From NCBI GenBank assembly GCA_034359265.1, contig CP136890.1:77587501-77651500 (forward strand): a stretch of 64,000 nucleotides of DNA. The letters run 5' to 3'. This stretch comes from Canna indica. Lineage: Eukaryota > Streptophyta > Magnoliopsida > Zingiberales > Cannaceae. The notes beneath the pieces are model-generated. The model saw nothing but the letters and a program-made list of their open reading frames with translations. It had not been told where the DNA came from and ran no database searches. The position numbers and the translations under genes are program-made. This document shows, piece by piece, positions 1 through 10,595 of the stretch; positions within the stretch are counted from its first letter, which is position 1, and the number at the start of each line of letters is the position of its first letter.

Positions 1-1443
1 GTGTAAACGTCGATGAATGCAAAATATCGGGGATGAAGAGCCACGATTGTCATGTATTCATACAGAGATTGCTTCCAGTTGTGTTTCGAGATCATCTACA
101 TGATAAGATTTGGGATCCGATGACAGAATTAAGTATGTTTTTCAAAAACATTTGTGCAAATGTACTTCGAGTGAAAGATATGTCAGCACTTGAAAATAAT
201 ATTGTTGAAATCATATACAAGTTGGAGCAATTTTTCTCTCCTGCAATTTTTGACTCAATGGAGCATCTACCGATACACTTGGCATACGAGGCACGAGTTG
301 GTGGCCCCGTTCAATACTGGTGGATGTACTTATTTGAAAGATACATGAATCATCTGAAGAAAAAAAAGTAAAGAACGCCGTCGCAATTGAAGGTTCCATA
401 TCAGAAGCATATATAATTCAAGAAAATTCAACATTCTGCTCATTTTATTTTGAATCAACCATCAAGATAAGACTTAATCGTCTTCCACAGAATGACGACG
501 GGGGAGCTCGACCATCAGATGGTTATTTAAATATCTTTGGTTACCCCGATCGTGCTTTAGGTTCTCGTCTGTCTCGATTCTTAAACGATGAAGAGTATCA
601 TTTGGCCTACTTGTACGTTTTACTAAACTGTCCAGAGATTGAGAAATTCATTGAAATATTTGACATTGAGATGGTGACAAAATACTCAATTTACAGCGAT
701 GAGGAATTAGAAAGATTACGGAATCGTGAGTTCCCTAATTGGTTTCAAGCTTACAGCACAGAACACAGAGGCAAAATAGATAACCAAATATTTGAGTTTG
801 CTAGTGGATTGACACGACTTGTACAGTGTTATAATGGTTATTTTGTCAATGGATATAAATTTCACACACTTGAATATTCATCTACAAAAAAGACTATGAA
901 TGTCGGGGTCTGCGTCAAAGGGACAACGTATGCTGAATGTGATGTTGACTTTTACGGACTATTGGAAGAAGTCATTGAATTGCAATTTTTCGGATGTAAA
1001 TTAGTTGCCATTTTTAAATGTCATTGGTTGGATATAAGCGATAGGGGCATGAGAGTTCAACCAAAGTATAAACAGCTGGTCGAGGTCAATTACAAATCAA
1101 AATTGGCTTCAAATGAGCCATTTATATTGGCATCTCAAGCTGAACAAATATATTTTATGCAGTATCCATCTCGAAAGAAAGACATGGCAGTTGGAGAGAA
1201 TGAGCCAGCAGATGACTTCTATCAAGAAGAAGATCCTTCCGAAGTGGAATGAGTTAGTCCAATACTCGAGGATGATGACACAGAGTTAGTTCAACTGGAA
1301 ATAGAATACGTTGATGACGACGATAATGAAGTTGAGGAAGGACAGAATGATGATGAGGGAGATGAAGAATAATTTCAAGATTCCGATACAGAAGAACAAG
1401 AAGAAGAGTATTACACGGATGATGATAATGACGATGATGAATA
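1..1443 (+). pseudogene. TNP2-type CACTA transposase, C-terminal remnant (DUF4218 and DUF4216 regions)
   Basis: The frame from 33 to 371 (MKSHDCHVFIQRLLPVVFR onward) matches the DUF4218 region of plant TNP2-type transposases. It runs into an A-rich tract near 358-368 where the frame shifts. The same protein then continues with KNAVAIEGSISEAYII and, from 602, through NVGVCVKGTTYAECDVDFYG and EPFILASQAEQIYFM, typical of the DUF4216 region. An acidic Asp/Glu tail follows, crossing in-frame stops at about 1250 and 1370, and ends at 1443. The catalytic transposase domain would lie upstream of the window. This is a decayed gene; family assignment is firm, exon structure is not. Confidence 0.82.
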
Positions 1444-1529
1444 ATTGTAAATGTGAAGTATATATTCAATTATTAAATATATCTATTAATGTATTATATA
1501 TAATCTAATTATATTAAATTTTTACAACT

Positions 1530-3296
1530 ATGGTTCAAGATATCAGTTCTCAAGGAGGCATTCCTCGTAGGACCCCCCGACGATTACCACCCGCCCCACC
1601 TCTACCCACTAACACTTCGCCTTCCACCACCATCCCCCCACCTCCGGCCACCATTCCCCCACCTGGTTCGGCCACCATTCCCCTACTTGGTCCGGCCACC
1701 ATTCCCCCACCTGATCCAGCCACCATTCCCCCCACCTGATCTGGACACCATCCCCCCACCTCCAGCCACCATTCCTTCAGTCGATCCAGGCCCGTCGACA
1801 TCGAGACGTAGGCCACGATGGCCTAACAAAATTCTCCCTCCGCCACCCGAGGGAGAACTGCGCAGAGCAGTAAGTGTGCGCGAAAAAAGGAAAGTATATG
1901 CATTATTTATTTCTTATAATTTATTTATAATTCAAAATATCATAATATGAATTTATATTTGGTGCAGATTTGAGCAGGAGGACGTCCCCCGCACGATAGC
2001 GGGGACGATCCGAAAGTTTATGCACAGGGTGTGGCCTACATGGTCTCACGTGCCCCGTGAGCATATGAATTTATTATGGCGAGAGTTCACGGTAAGTATA
2101 ATTATTAAATTAATGTTAATGTTAAATATTCATCAGTAATAGTAAAATTTTTTTGTAGGGTCATTATACATGGCCGGAGGACCAGACCACTTTTGTTGAG
2201 GCTGCATGTGAGCGTGTTGCCTACGCTCGCTATAACGGGCTGCTTCAGCAGGCCCGTCAAACCGTGATGAGACGGCTGGGGGCCACACAGATAGGGCAGA
2301 CTCGGGGACACGCCCCCGAGTGGATTCCTGGCCCTGTGTGGGACCAGCTCGTTGAGCGGTGGGACACACCTGAGTGGTAGGAGGTCTCCCGGACTGTGTC
2401 AAGAAACTGCATGTCCAGGGGGGGGACGGCACGGGCGCGCGCCACACTGGTGGCTCCATCTCTTTTGCGGTTCATGAGCGTCGTATGGTATATATAATTT
2501 AATTATTTTTAATTTAATTATATATTGTGTATAATGATACTAATGTATTTGTTTTCTAATGTAAGACGTGTGTGACGGAGGACGACACTGTCCAACGCCC
2601 GTCGATGATGGAGGTGTTTGGGCGCACCCACCGTCGTCGACGAGGAGCAGGGGATTACGTTGATAGCATAGCCTCGTATATAATGGTAAGTATTTATATA
2701 TTGTCTATTTGATTTACACAATTTTTTTATAGTTTATATATATTTAAATATAAACATGTGTAGGAAACTTATACGAGGACTGTGATCGAGCGTGGAGGGA
2801 CACCGGAGGAGTTCGACGCAGGAGCTTTGCCGCATGTGGCTGGGAGCACAGCCGTGTTTATGGCTTTGCAGATAGTGGCCATGCACGTGCCGTGCTCGGG
2901 CCACTTGGGGCACCGACCCCTCCGATTGCGGGTGAGCGGCCCTCGACATCCCGAGCGTAGGACCAGAGCCGGATAGCGGCCATGGAGTCGGAGCTCACCC
3001 AACAGAGACATGCGATCGAGGAGCAGAGACAGACGATGGAGGAGCAGAGACAAACGATGGAGGAGCAGAGGCAGACGATGGATGGGCAGAGGCCGGCGAT
3101 GGAGGAGCAGATGCAGGAGCAGAGATGGGCGAATGATGAGTTGAGACAAACGATCCAGAACATGCAGACACTTCTCACTCAAATTTCGTCTCACTCTAGC
3201 ATTCTACCGATGATGTCGCAACCGTCCTCCTCCTCGACTCAATTGACGCTCCCGACCCAGTTGTTGTCGACTCCACCGCCTCCACCGCAGCCGTGA
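1530..3296 (+). pseudogene. CACTA accessory protein, Ptta/En/Spm-type, with C-terminal coiled coil
   Basis: A proline-rich N-terminus (repeats of PPPATIP, 1530-1876) shifts frame near 1735. Likely exons follow, separated by AT-rich introns with GT-AG borders: about 1966-2092 (VWPTWSHVPREHMNLLWREF), 2158-2486 (GHYTWPEDQTTFVEAACER), about 2566-2682 (RPSMMEVFGRTHRRR) and 2764-2975. These match the plant Ptta/En/Spm transposase domain, which lies downstream of TNP2 in CACTA elements and is thought to bind subterminal DNA. A UAG follows TPEW near 2380 and another frame change lies near 2970. The last part (2982-3296) is a coiled coil of EEQRQTM heptads plus a Ser/Pro tail. Exon borders are my estimate. 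Confidence 0.7.
3000..3120 (+). repeat. 21-bp tandem repeat coding coiled-coil heptads
   Basis: About five copies of a 21-bp unit of the type GAGCAGAGACAGACGATGGAG start at 3000, 3021, 3042, 3063 and 3084, with a partial copy from 3105. Each unit encodes seven residues (EEQRQTM), so the array keeps heptad phase and makes a longer or shorter coiled coil when the copy number changes. Confidence 0.85.
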
Positions 3297-3529
3297 GCTT
3301 TTGATTAATTGTATTTTGTTTATATTTTGATACTTTGATGTATATATATATATATATATATATGATATTTTGATAATTGTTTGCCTCCGGTTTGAGGCTG
3401 AGATTGATGTTTTCAAATGCATGTGTATGATGTTTTCTGATTATAATATGTGATTGAACATATGTTATAGTCGATATATCATTGTATACAGGAATTTATA
3501 AAATTTTTAGTTTTTTTAGTTACATGATA

Positions 3530-3898
3530 CCTTTAGCTACGGTTTACCCACGGTTCACCGTCACTAAGTCGTGACTGAAAACTTATCTTAAATGGCGGAT
3601 GGTCTGGGCAGCATCAAATATCACGATTGCTAATAATATCACCGACGGGACATGGTCGTGGCTAATAGTTTGGTATTAGTGACAGCACCCCGAGTCGTCA
3701 CTGATGTTTTAAATCAGCGACAGCTCACGCGACTGTCGCTGATGATTACTTGTGACGGCCATGCTGGGCCGTCATAATTTATTTGAAACGCGCACATCAG
3801 TGACGGCTGTTTGCCACGGTTGGCGTCGTCTGTGATATCTATCATCGACGATTTAGCCACGGATTTAACCGTTGCTGATGACCACAGTTGTAGTAGTA
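3530..3898. repeat. CACTA subterminal repeats and 3' terminus
   Basis: Short direct and inverted motifs built on GTGACGG, CCGTCA and CACGG are packed here. One is an 11-bp perfect inverted repeat (3713-3723 with 3733-3743, ATCAGCGACAG), another is TGACGGCC/GGGCCGTCA near 3754-3776. Such arrays are the binding region of the accessory transposase in CACTA elements. The terminal TTGTAGTAGTA lies at 3888-3898. Confidence 0.65.
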
Positions 3899-4292
3899 TT
3901 TCTTACATATTAAATTATATTTTTACCATTCTATACATATATTATATAAGAAATATTAATGTAATATGGATATTGTGTAAATACGAGACGAATATAACTG
4001 AATATGCTTGAAATTTTTATATTCACATCATATTTGTGTGAATATTATTTTCGAGCCTCCCTATCCATCATCGACGATTTAGCCACGGATTTAACCGTTG
4101 CTGATGACCACAGTTGTAGTAGTATTTCTTACATATTAAATTATATTTTTACCATTCTATACATATATTATATAAGAAATATTAATGTAATATGGATATT
4201 GTGTAAATACGAGACGAATATAACTGAATATGCTTGAAATTTTTATATTCACATCATATTTGTGTGAATATTATTTTCGAGCCTCCCTATCC
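3841..4292. repeat. 226-bp tandem duplication across the CACTA terminus
   Basis: The block starting ATCATCGACGATTTAGCC at 3841 recurs at 4067. The two units (3841-4066 and 4067-4292) look identical through AT-rich flank sequence ending CCTCCCTATCC. Each unit holds about 58 bp of CACTA end plus about 168 bp of flanking DNA, so the duplication happened after the transposon had inserted. Confidence 0.9.
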
Positions 4293-5262
4293 ACAATGTA
4301 TGAAAATGGATATAATTAGTATATGTTGGGACGAGTTGGATAGGATTATAATCTACCAAAGTGGATCAAAATTACCACCCTTGACATACAAATACTCCCA
4401 ACATAGAAAATATACCAGGATAGCTTAGTAAAACACTAAAAAGAAAAGAAAATATTATTTTCTTCAAACATTATAATTAGAGTTTAAATTTTTTGAAAAT
4501 TTATCACTATTGGGGAATTAAAAGGTTTATCTTTTAATTTCTATTGATTAAAATGCAATATAATCTATCCAATTTAAACTTAATTTTCCGTAAGCTAACA
4601 AAGCAACTAAGAGGTAAGGAGAGGTGAAGAGGGGAGGGTTAATTATCTCATGTTTTAATTTCAATTTTAGAAGAAGGGAAAGATATTCGGAGATGTTAGA
4701 AATTATACTAAATCCCTTAAACTTTAAATGGTGAAATAAGAATGGATAATAAATTTGAAATATTTTAATATCATTAAAAATACTATTTTGCCCTCCACAA
4801 AATAAAAAAATCCTCTTGATTCTTAAATTATTTAATTTGTTCACATTTTTTCTTTCAATTTTTAATATTTGACGATAATTTTTTTTAAGTTTGATTATTA
4901 AAATTTATATGTTTTATTTTAATTAATTTTTTTAAACAAATTTTTAAAGGATATAAATAAGTTAACTTTTATTTTATACGTAAATGCGCATAAAAGACTA
5001 AAAGAGTTTTTTCATTAAAATTATTCTCCCGCATCCCACCATTTAAAATTTTTATCCAAACAAGGAGAGGGATATATTATCTCACCCTTTCCACTCACCT
5101 TTTAATTATCTTATCCTAACATGAGATTGATTACCCTTCTTGATCCCTTCTAGGGTTATTCATTGGGTCGACATGACCCAATGAACTCGAGAATCCGATC
5201 CGATCCGACCTATTTGGGTTTGGATCGGGTATAATCCGATCATAACTGGTCCAATTTGATGT
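4293..5262. other. AT-rich stretch with degenerate small-transposon remnants, no gene
   Basis: No credible coding region is seen. About 4590-4745 (GGTAAGGAGAGGTGAAGAGGG onward, then TTCAATTTTAGAAGAAG) resembles 16,160-16,270, so both may come from one family of small non-autonomous elements. At 5150-5235 a segment with repeated GGGTCG/GATCCGATCCGA words resembles, in inverted orientation, 15,930-16,085. Terminal repeats and target duplications could not be defined. Confidence 0.4.
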
Positions 5263-6658
5263 TCACTTAAAAATGAGGTCTCTAATAAGAAATTTTAAAC
5301 TAGTCCAATTTCATTTAATATCAATGTCATGAAATTGCATAGTTATCATGAAATTGCATACTCATGAAAATTCAAATATTTAGCATGCAACATCAATCAT
5401 GAGTATATAGAGACACCATTAAACATGAAAATTCAATTTCTTTTTTCAAAGATTTTTGCAAAATCAAAATCATACATTTTTTCTTGAAAATTTGCCCAAC
5501 TTTTTCATTTTATTTTAGATAGCATATCTTTTCAATTTTTAACTTGCAAGTAGATTTCATTAGTATCATAATGAAATAATAAGACTACTTGCAAGCTAAT
5601 TTACTAAATAGCACAAGTTTTAAATGCAAAGTTTCATTTAAAACCTTAACCTATGCTAAATAGCACTAATTAGTTTTCATGATATCTAAATGAATTTAAG
5701 AGATCTTAAGATGTGAACTATTTGAGAAATAAGATCTCTAAACATATCTAACTAGTTTGGACTTAAAGAAATATCTCTAATAATAGATATTTACCTAGAA
5801 CAAGTTTCATTCAATGAAATTTGTCTAAGTATCAAAGTCCTACATACTCATGAGAATTCAAGGATTTAACATGCAATTACCATCATGAGTATAGAAACAT
5901 AGTTTAAGCCTAACCAATGAGGTATAACACTAAAATTTTGAATTAATTGAGGTTATCCTTTATACATGAAAATTTAGTCAAACTAAACTTTTTCTTCCTA
6001 CTTAGCCTTCCTTAATGTTTATAACTTGCAAGTATGCTTTATAAGTAGAAGATGAAATTATATCTACATGCAAGCTATCAAACTAAATAGTGAAGAGAAA
6101 AACTAAGTATCATTTATCAAATTTCACTTCACTAAATAGCATGGATTCATTTTCAAGGAAATTTTCATGATAACAAAATGAATCAAGAGATATCAAAATA
6201 TGAAATTTTGAAAAGTAAGATCTCCGATCATTCCTATTGGTTGAAAACCGAAAGCCACAAGTAGCCTACGATTTATAACCGCAATGTCGCTTAGGCTCAT
6301 TATAGGCCACCGGGGTCTCCGAGGAGACCAAGAAATCAAAATCAAAAACGTTTTTGAAACGAACTCTTTTGGCAAGAGCGGGGAAAATAATCAATTTTAA
6401 AACATGTATCATGACTCCAACTTAAATAAGGCAAATCAAAGTAAGGAGATGATACCAAAGAGTTTGATGCCAAATTTACCATAGGCATCTAGTGTAGATG
6501 AAGACTTTGAAGTTGCAATCATGTAGGGATCATTTCTTCAACTCATTGGTCAACTTCAATTCTTCAATTCTCTTTACCCTTGTGTGGTGACTCCCCTTAT
6601 AAGAGAAGAAAGGTACCCAAATGACTTTGGGTCCTTGGGGGTTAGTGGGCTTAGCTAC

Positions 6659-7981
6659 TCAAAGTGTTTTCACAACACTTGATTTCATTTTAAAGACACA
6701 CTCATGTATAGAATGCCCATAAACATCACAACAAAAACAATGTCCATTAAATCTGTTCTTTTCATTTTTAGCATGGACATGAGATTTAATGTTAGAATGC
6801 TTAACATAGGAGGCATGATGAGCATGGGCATTCTTAGATGAAATCTTTTTGTTTTGAACATGAGGTTTAAGAGTGGAATGTTTATCATGAGATTTAACAT
6901 TAGCATGAACATTCCTTTTTGAAAAATTATTTCTACTAAAATTCTTAAATGAGGAAATATTTTTCATTTCATTTATTTTCTTGTTTAGGTTTTGAACCTC
7001 ATTTTTCAAATCATTCATTGATTTATGAATAACATGCAATTGAGTTTTCAACATGCTATTTTCATTCTTCAATATGTCATTTTCATTTTTCAAATCCTTA
7101 ATGTCAATACTTAAATTATCATGGCATGGATTATTGACACTAATTCTTAGCTTCTCATTTTCTAATTTTACATCATGTAATTGAGAGCTAAGATTTGAGT
7201 TTTCTTTCTTCAATTTTTTATTTTTTTAAATCTTTTTTAACTAGCAAGACATGCATTTTTTGACATTCATCAACTAGTTCTTCATATGACATATTGAATG
7301 AACTAGAAGAGCTAGTACTAACATTTTTATTATTATGATTAGAAGGGAAAAAGTGTACCTCATCATTGGTACTTATGAGGCAACCTTTTGAAATAGCTTC
7401 ATAGTCATTGCTAGAGGGTGCTTCAAATGAGGTAGAGGTGGAGGTAGAAGCATTTGACCTCTTCCTTGCTTTGTTCTTCATGCTTGGGCAATTTTTCTTC
7501 ATATGCCCCTTTTCTTTGCAAGCATGACAGATTACTTTATATTTTCGGCTCCGCTCTTGGTGCTACTTCTTTGACTAGAAGAGCTATGGACATCAAAACC
7601 AATATTAGTAGTAGGTGAGTGACCATTGTCATCACCACCTTCATTAAAAGTGTCAATCTCTTCGGTTTTGGCATGATCGTATAAAATATTTAAACTAGCC
7701 CATAAATCATGAGCCGAAGAACAATGCATGACTTTTTCTAGTATGCCATTTGGTAATGTGCAAAGTATGCAATTCATGACATCTCCATTAAACTTAAATA
7801 TTTTCTTGTCTATTTCACTCCATGCATGCATATCAACCTTAGGTTCAATAAATTCCCAATGTAACATGTTAAATACACCAAAACCTTTAGTCTTCAGAAA
7901 TGTGTACATCATAGATTTTCATAGAACAAAGTTTGATTCATCGAACCTACGGGGTGAAGACGCTACCGACTCTAGAGCCAT
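6659..7981 (-). pseudogene. Retrotransposon Gag with two CCHC knuckles and a long coiled coil (TR-GAG copy A)
   Basis: The start is the ATG at 7981-7979 just after the primer-binding site (MALESVASSPRRFDESNF). A Copia-type capsid region follows (HAWSEIDKKIF, ILCTLPNGILEKV, AHDLWASLNILYDHAKTEE). Next come a first zinc knuckle CHACKEKGHMKKNC (about 7535-7495), an Asn/Lys/Glu-rich coiled coil (LKNENDILKNENSMLK), His-rich stretches (KNAHAHHASYVKH) and a second knuckle CFCCDVYGHSIHEC. The frame is broken by a UGA near 7926, a frameshift near 7535 and an indel in an A-run near 7215. Gag would assemble particles if intact; this copy cannot make full-length protein. Confidence 0.75.
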
Positions 7982-8051
7982 TTCGAGATCGATACAAGGT
8001 GTAGAATGGATGGTGAAATATCAATCTACAAACTCGCTATGATACCAATTG

Positions 8052-9571
8052 AAGTCGAAATTGCGACACTAGAGGGAGGGGAGGGGGTGAATAGTGTGTG
8101 TACTAAAGAATTCGCCTAAATTTAATTTTAATCGTTTACTTAGATCGATTAGGCGATTTGCGATTCGATGAATGAATGAGGAAGCGATAAATATTTAAGC
8201 AATTAAGCACAACAAATAAAATCAATGCTAGCACAATAATTTATAGTGGTTCGGCCCCAATGCCTACTCCAGTACCTAAGCACACCGCTTAGGAATTCTA
8301 AACTAAGTTTTACTAGATTAATTAGTTTCCCTTACAACAAGGACTTTTCACCGGAAAGTCTCCGCTCTCCAACCGAAGGCACTTCCACACCCGGAAGTAT
8401 CCCGCCTTCCTACCGAGAGCATTTTCCCACCTTAACCTAAGGGACAACTAGTATTAATCCTAGTAATAACTAAGTTTACACACTCAAGTGACTTTATACC
8501 TTGCAAGGTAACCACTTACTCACCAAGACCTAACACAAGGTCTTTGCAAACCCAAATCAAAACAAACTTTCAAATAATAGTAAAATACACAATGAAAAGA
8601 GCTAAATGATCAATACAAGATTAACTACTCTTTTCAGGCCTTCGAAACCTCCAACTCGTCAAGTCGTTGAACTTGAACAAAATCCCGAGTTGAGGAAGCA
8701 AACGACGCTTGAAGAAGAACTCGTAGAAGTAGTAGAGCGCGCTTGATCAATCTTTGGAAGGCTTTGATCTTCCTTTTAATGGCTTAATAAAATCTGTAAT
8801 AGAGAAGGAAGAAGCTTAAATGAAGTATCAGAGGGTGTATTTATACCCTCGCGAAAAAACAACTGTTCAACGGGTAGAAAACTATCTGTTACAGATCGCT
8901 GGACGAAGCGTCGGTCGAAGCATCAGTCGACCGGTCATTCGACCGCTGCAATTATCCCTGTGGTCGGTCGACCGCCAGACGCAAATCAATTGATCCGCGA
9001 TCTTCGGTCGACCCGTCGGGCGACCGACGCCGAATTGCGTCGCGGCTCATATGCAGGTCGGTCGACCGATTGGTCGACCGCCAGCCTCGGCCTCAATCCA
9101 GCCTCTATTTGTCGATCGACTGGTCAACCGAAGCACCCACTACCTATTTTCGGTAGTGTTCGGTCGACCGAAATGGCTGGCTCCTTCTTCTTACCCCTAT
9201 TTGATCGACCGCCCGATCGACCGAACATAGGCTGAATTGAGTTTCCAGCCTTGATTTTTTTCGCACTTTGTTTCTGGGTTCCGGCTTTCAACGAGCATCA
9301 TCTTGGAGAGCTTTTGACTTGATCTTTGGACTTGTCCAAGCGACTTTGGTGCACTCGTCAATCTTCGAGAGACTTCCGCGATGAACCCGAGTGCGACGAT
9401 CAATGTCCTCTCGATTTTATGATTTCTCTAATTTATCCGATCGAGGATATCGAACGCTAGTCGATATGGAACCTAAAACATATTCTCAATGAAATTATTA
9501 GTTCCATGTTTGTTATCATCAAAACCATCAAGGCCGAAATTAAGGCTAAGGTTGAAACCCTAAAGCCAACA
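8052..9571 (-). repeat. 5' LTR of TR-GAG copy A
   Basis: The LTR starts TGTTGGCTTTAGGG on the minus strand at 9571 and ends beside the primer-binding site near 8052. Its right-hand part resembles the LTRs at 33,659-52,287, 57,421-58,668 and 60,949-62,243. A TATA-like TATAAATACACC (complement around 8838-8850) matches in place the TATAAATACTC of the other LTRs. It contains the CGGTCGACCG-rich block listed separately. Confidence 0.75.
8890..9235. repeat. LTR block of palindromic GGTCGACC / CGATCG words
   Basis: Many copies of GGTCGACC, GGTCGACCG and GATCGACCG are scattered here with irregular spacing, in an otherwise AT-rich element. The same kind of block occurs in the other LTRs at about 51,527-51,560, 58,210-58,392 and 61,745-61,905, with different numbers and arrangement of words. 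The words are self-complementary, so each can form small hairpins and is rich in CpG. Confidence 0.85.
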
Positions 9572-10191
9572 TCACATACGTCCTCTCCGACCTGCCTGCC
9601 ATCAGCCTCGCCACGTTGCCTGCACCGCCGACCTCTCCACCGATGACTGCTCCTTGTGTCTTCGCTTCGCGCTAGAGAAGATGAACAACACCTACAACAT
9701 GGGTAGGTGTTGTTCATCTAGTCCCGTAGAAAGCATGACGATGACGGGCGCGTTCGCTGATCAGCAGAGGGGAGCAAGGTGGTGCCGCATGAGCACCACG
9801 GCGAGCAGTTGCGTGCAGTGAATGCGATGAGACGACGAAATCTGCAAAATTAGGTTCCATTTAAGCAAAGACGATGACGCTTTTGTTCTACCAGGAAATA
9901 TCTGGCACCACTCTTGTTGTGGAGTGTCGACTTTTCCCACTTCTTACTGCTCTAGTACATTATATCAAGCAAGGCTCTCACTCCATTGCTTGTCACTTGT
10001 TCTTTTTAGGAGATGATCCTTTCATTGTGGAAACCACTGGCTTAGGACTCAAAATGCTTTTAGTCTTTGCAGTGGATGGCATGATCTTCTTGTCTGCCAC
10101 AGGCAAAGAACAAGTCTTCTTTACTCGGGAAATGGGTCCCTTGGTATCATGTTGTCGGAGACCACGTCACCGTCGCTCTGTGGGCGACAAC
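9572..10191. other. Intergenic stretch with a perfect hairpin and an unassigned short frame
   Basis: A perfect 17-bp inverted repeat (9679-9695 and 9703-9719, AGATGAACAACACCTAC) flanks a 7-base loop. A frame open from 9874 runs toward the host frame at 10,192; its product (QEISGTTLVVECRLFPLL and so on) matches no family I recognise and may be non-coding. Nothing else is supportable. Confidence 0.5.
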
Positions 10192-10289
10192 ATGGCGTCC
10201 CCCTCCGCAGCTCCTCCCCCAACGCCGCTCTGCAGGAAGGACGACGCTGGCGGAGGCAGAGGCAGCTTCGGTGGATACGATGACAAGGA

Positions 10290-10581
10290 TGTTGATTTCT
10301 TTATTGGTGTACAGAACGTAGAAAGAAGAAAGTATGAAAGGCAAGAGAGATGGAGAAGCTGTGTTGACTATTGAAATAAAAGAAGAAGTAAGTACAGATG
10401 AAAGCAAAGTACAGAGTATTTATAGAATACAAGAATATATGAAGGTTATATCAGTTATCAGTTACTACTGGTATAACCATACAAACAAAGGAAGTTGACG
10501 TAACTAGAGCTAACTAGGAAAGCTTCCAGAAGCGATGTGTGATGTGGCATATATAGCTGGCCGATGAATCATATGTCAACA
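10290..10581 (-). repeat. 3' LTR of the copia element (292 bp)
   Basis: On the minus strand it starts TGTTGACATATG and ends GAAATCAACA. A TATA-like CTATAAATACTC is present at about 10,414-10,425 on the complement. Confidence 0.95.
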
Positions 10582-10595
10582 TACTCCCCCTTGAT

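Larger units (their letters stand above)
1..3898 (+). mobile_element. CACTA (En/Spm) DNA transposon, 3' part, 5' end outside window
   Basis: Two transposon-type genes lie in the same direction: a TNP2-class transposase remnant (to about 1443), then a Ptta/En/Spm-domain accessory gene (1530-3296). They are followed by a (TA)n tract near 3340-3362 and a subterminal region rich in GTGACGG/CCGTCAC-like motifs. The element seems to end at 3898 in TTGTAGTAGTA, which is one base away from the complement of the classic CACTACTACAA terminus. The 5' terminal repeat is outside the window, so the terminal pairing and target duplication could not be checked. Both genes are interrupted by stops and frameshifts, so the copy is not autonomous. 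Confidence 0.8.
5263..9571 (-). mobile_element. Gag-only LTR retrotransposon (TR-GAG type), copy A, 3' truncated
   Basis: On the minus strand the order is 5' LTR (9571 to about 8052), primer-binding site TGGTATCATAGC (complement at 8034-8047, initiator-Met type), gag (7981-6659), then about 1.4 kb of non-coding internal DNA ending near 5263 without a 3' LTR. No protease, integrase or reverse transcriptase is seen. The non-coding part after gag (for example TTCCTATTGGTTGAAAACCG at about 6230) matches the same place in copy B (about 59,105), so the gag-then-noncoding layout belongs to the family and is not a private deletion. The 5' LTR starts TGTTGG; the 5 bases outside it are TCACA. Confidence 0.75.

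Noticed and set aside
1550..1816. Gly-rich frame antisense to the CACTA proline-rich exon
   Set aside because: It is the shadow of the CCACC/CCCCCA repeats that code proline on the plus strand.
3811..4237. Two similar short proteins in tandem
   Set aside because: They are translations of the 226-bp DNA duplication at the CACTA end, in AT-rich non-coding DNA.
8890..9235. CRISPR-like array of short repeats
   Set aside because: The words are irregularly spaced, there are no uniform spacers, and the block lies inside a retrotransposon LTR of a plant genome.
9874..10374. 166-residue frame as a gene
   Set aside because: No recognised domain; its end runs into the copia LTR, so the last part is transposon sequence. 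Only the in-phase portion from 10,192 has support.
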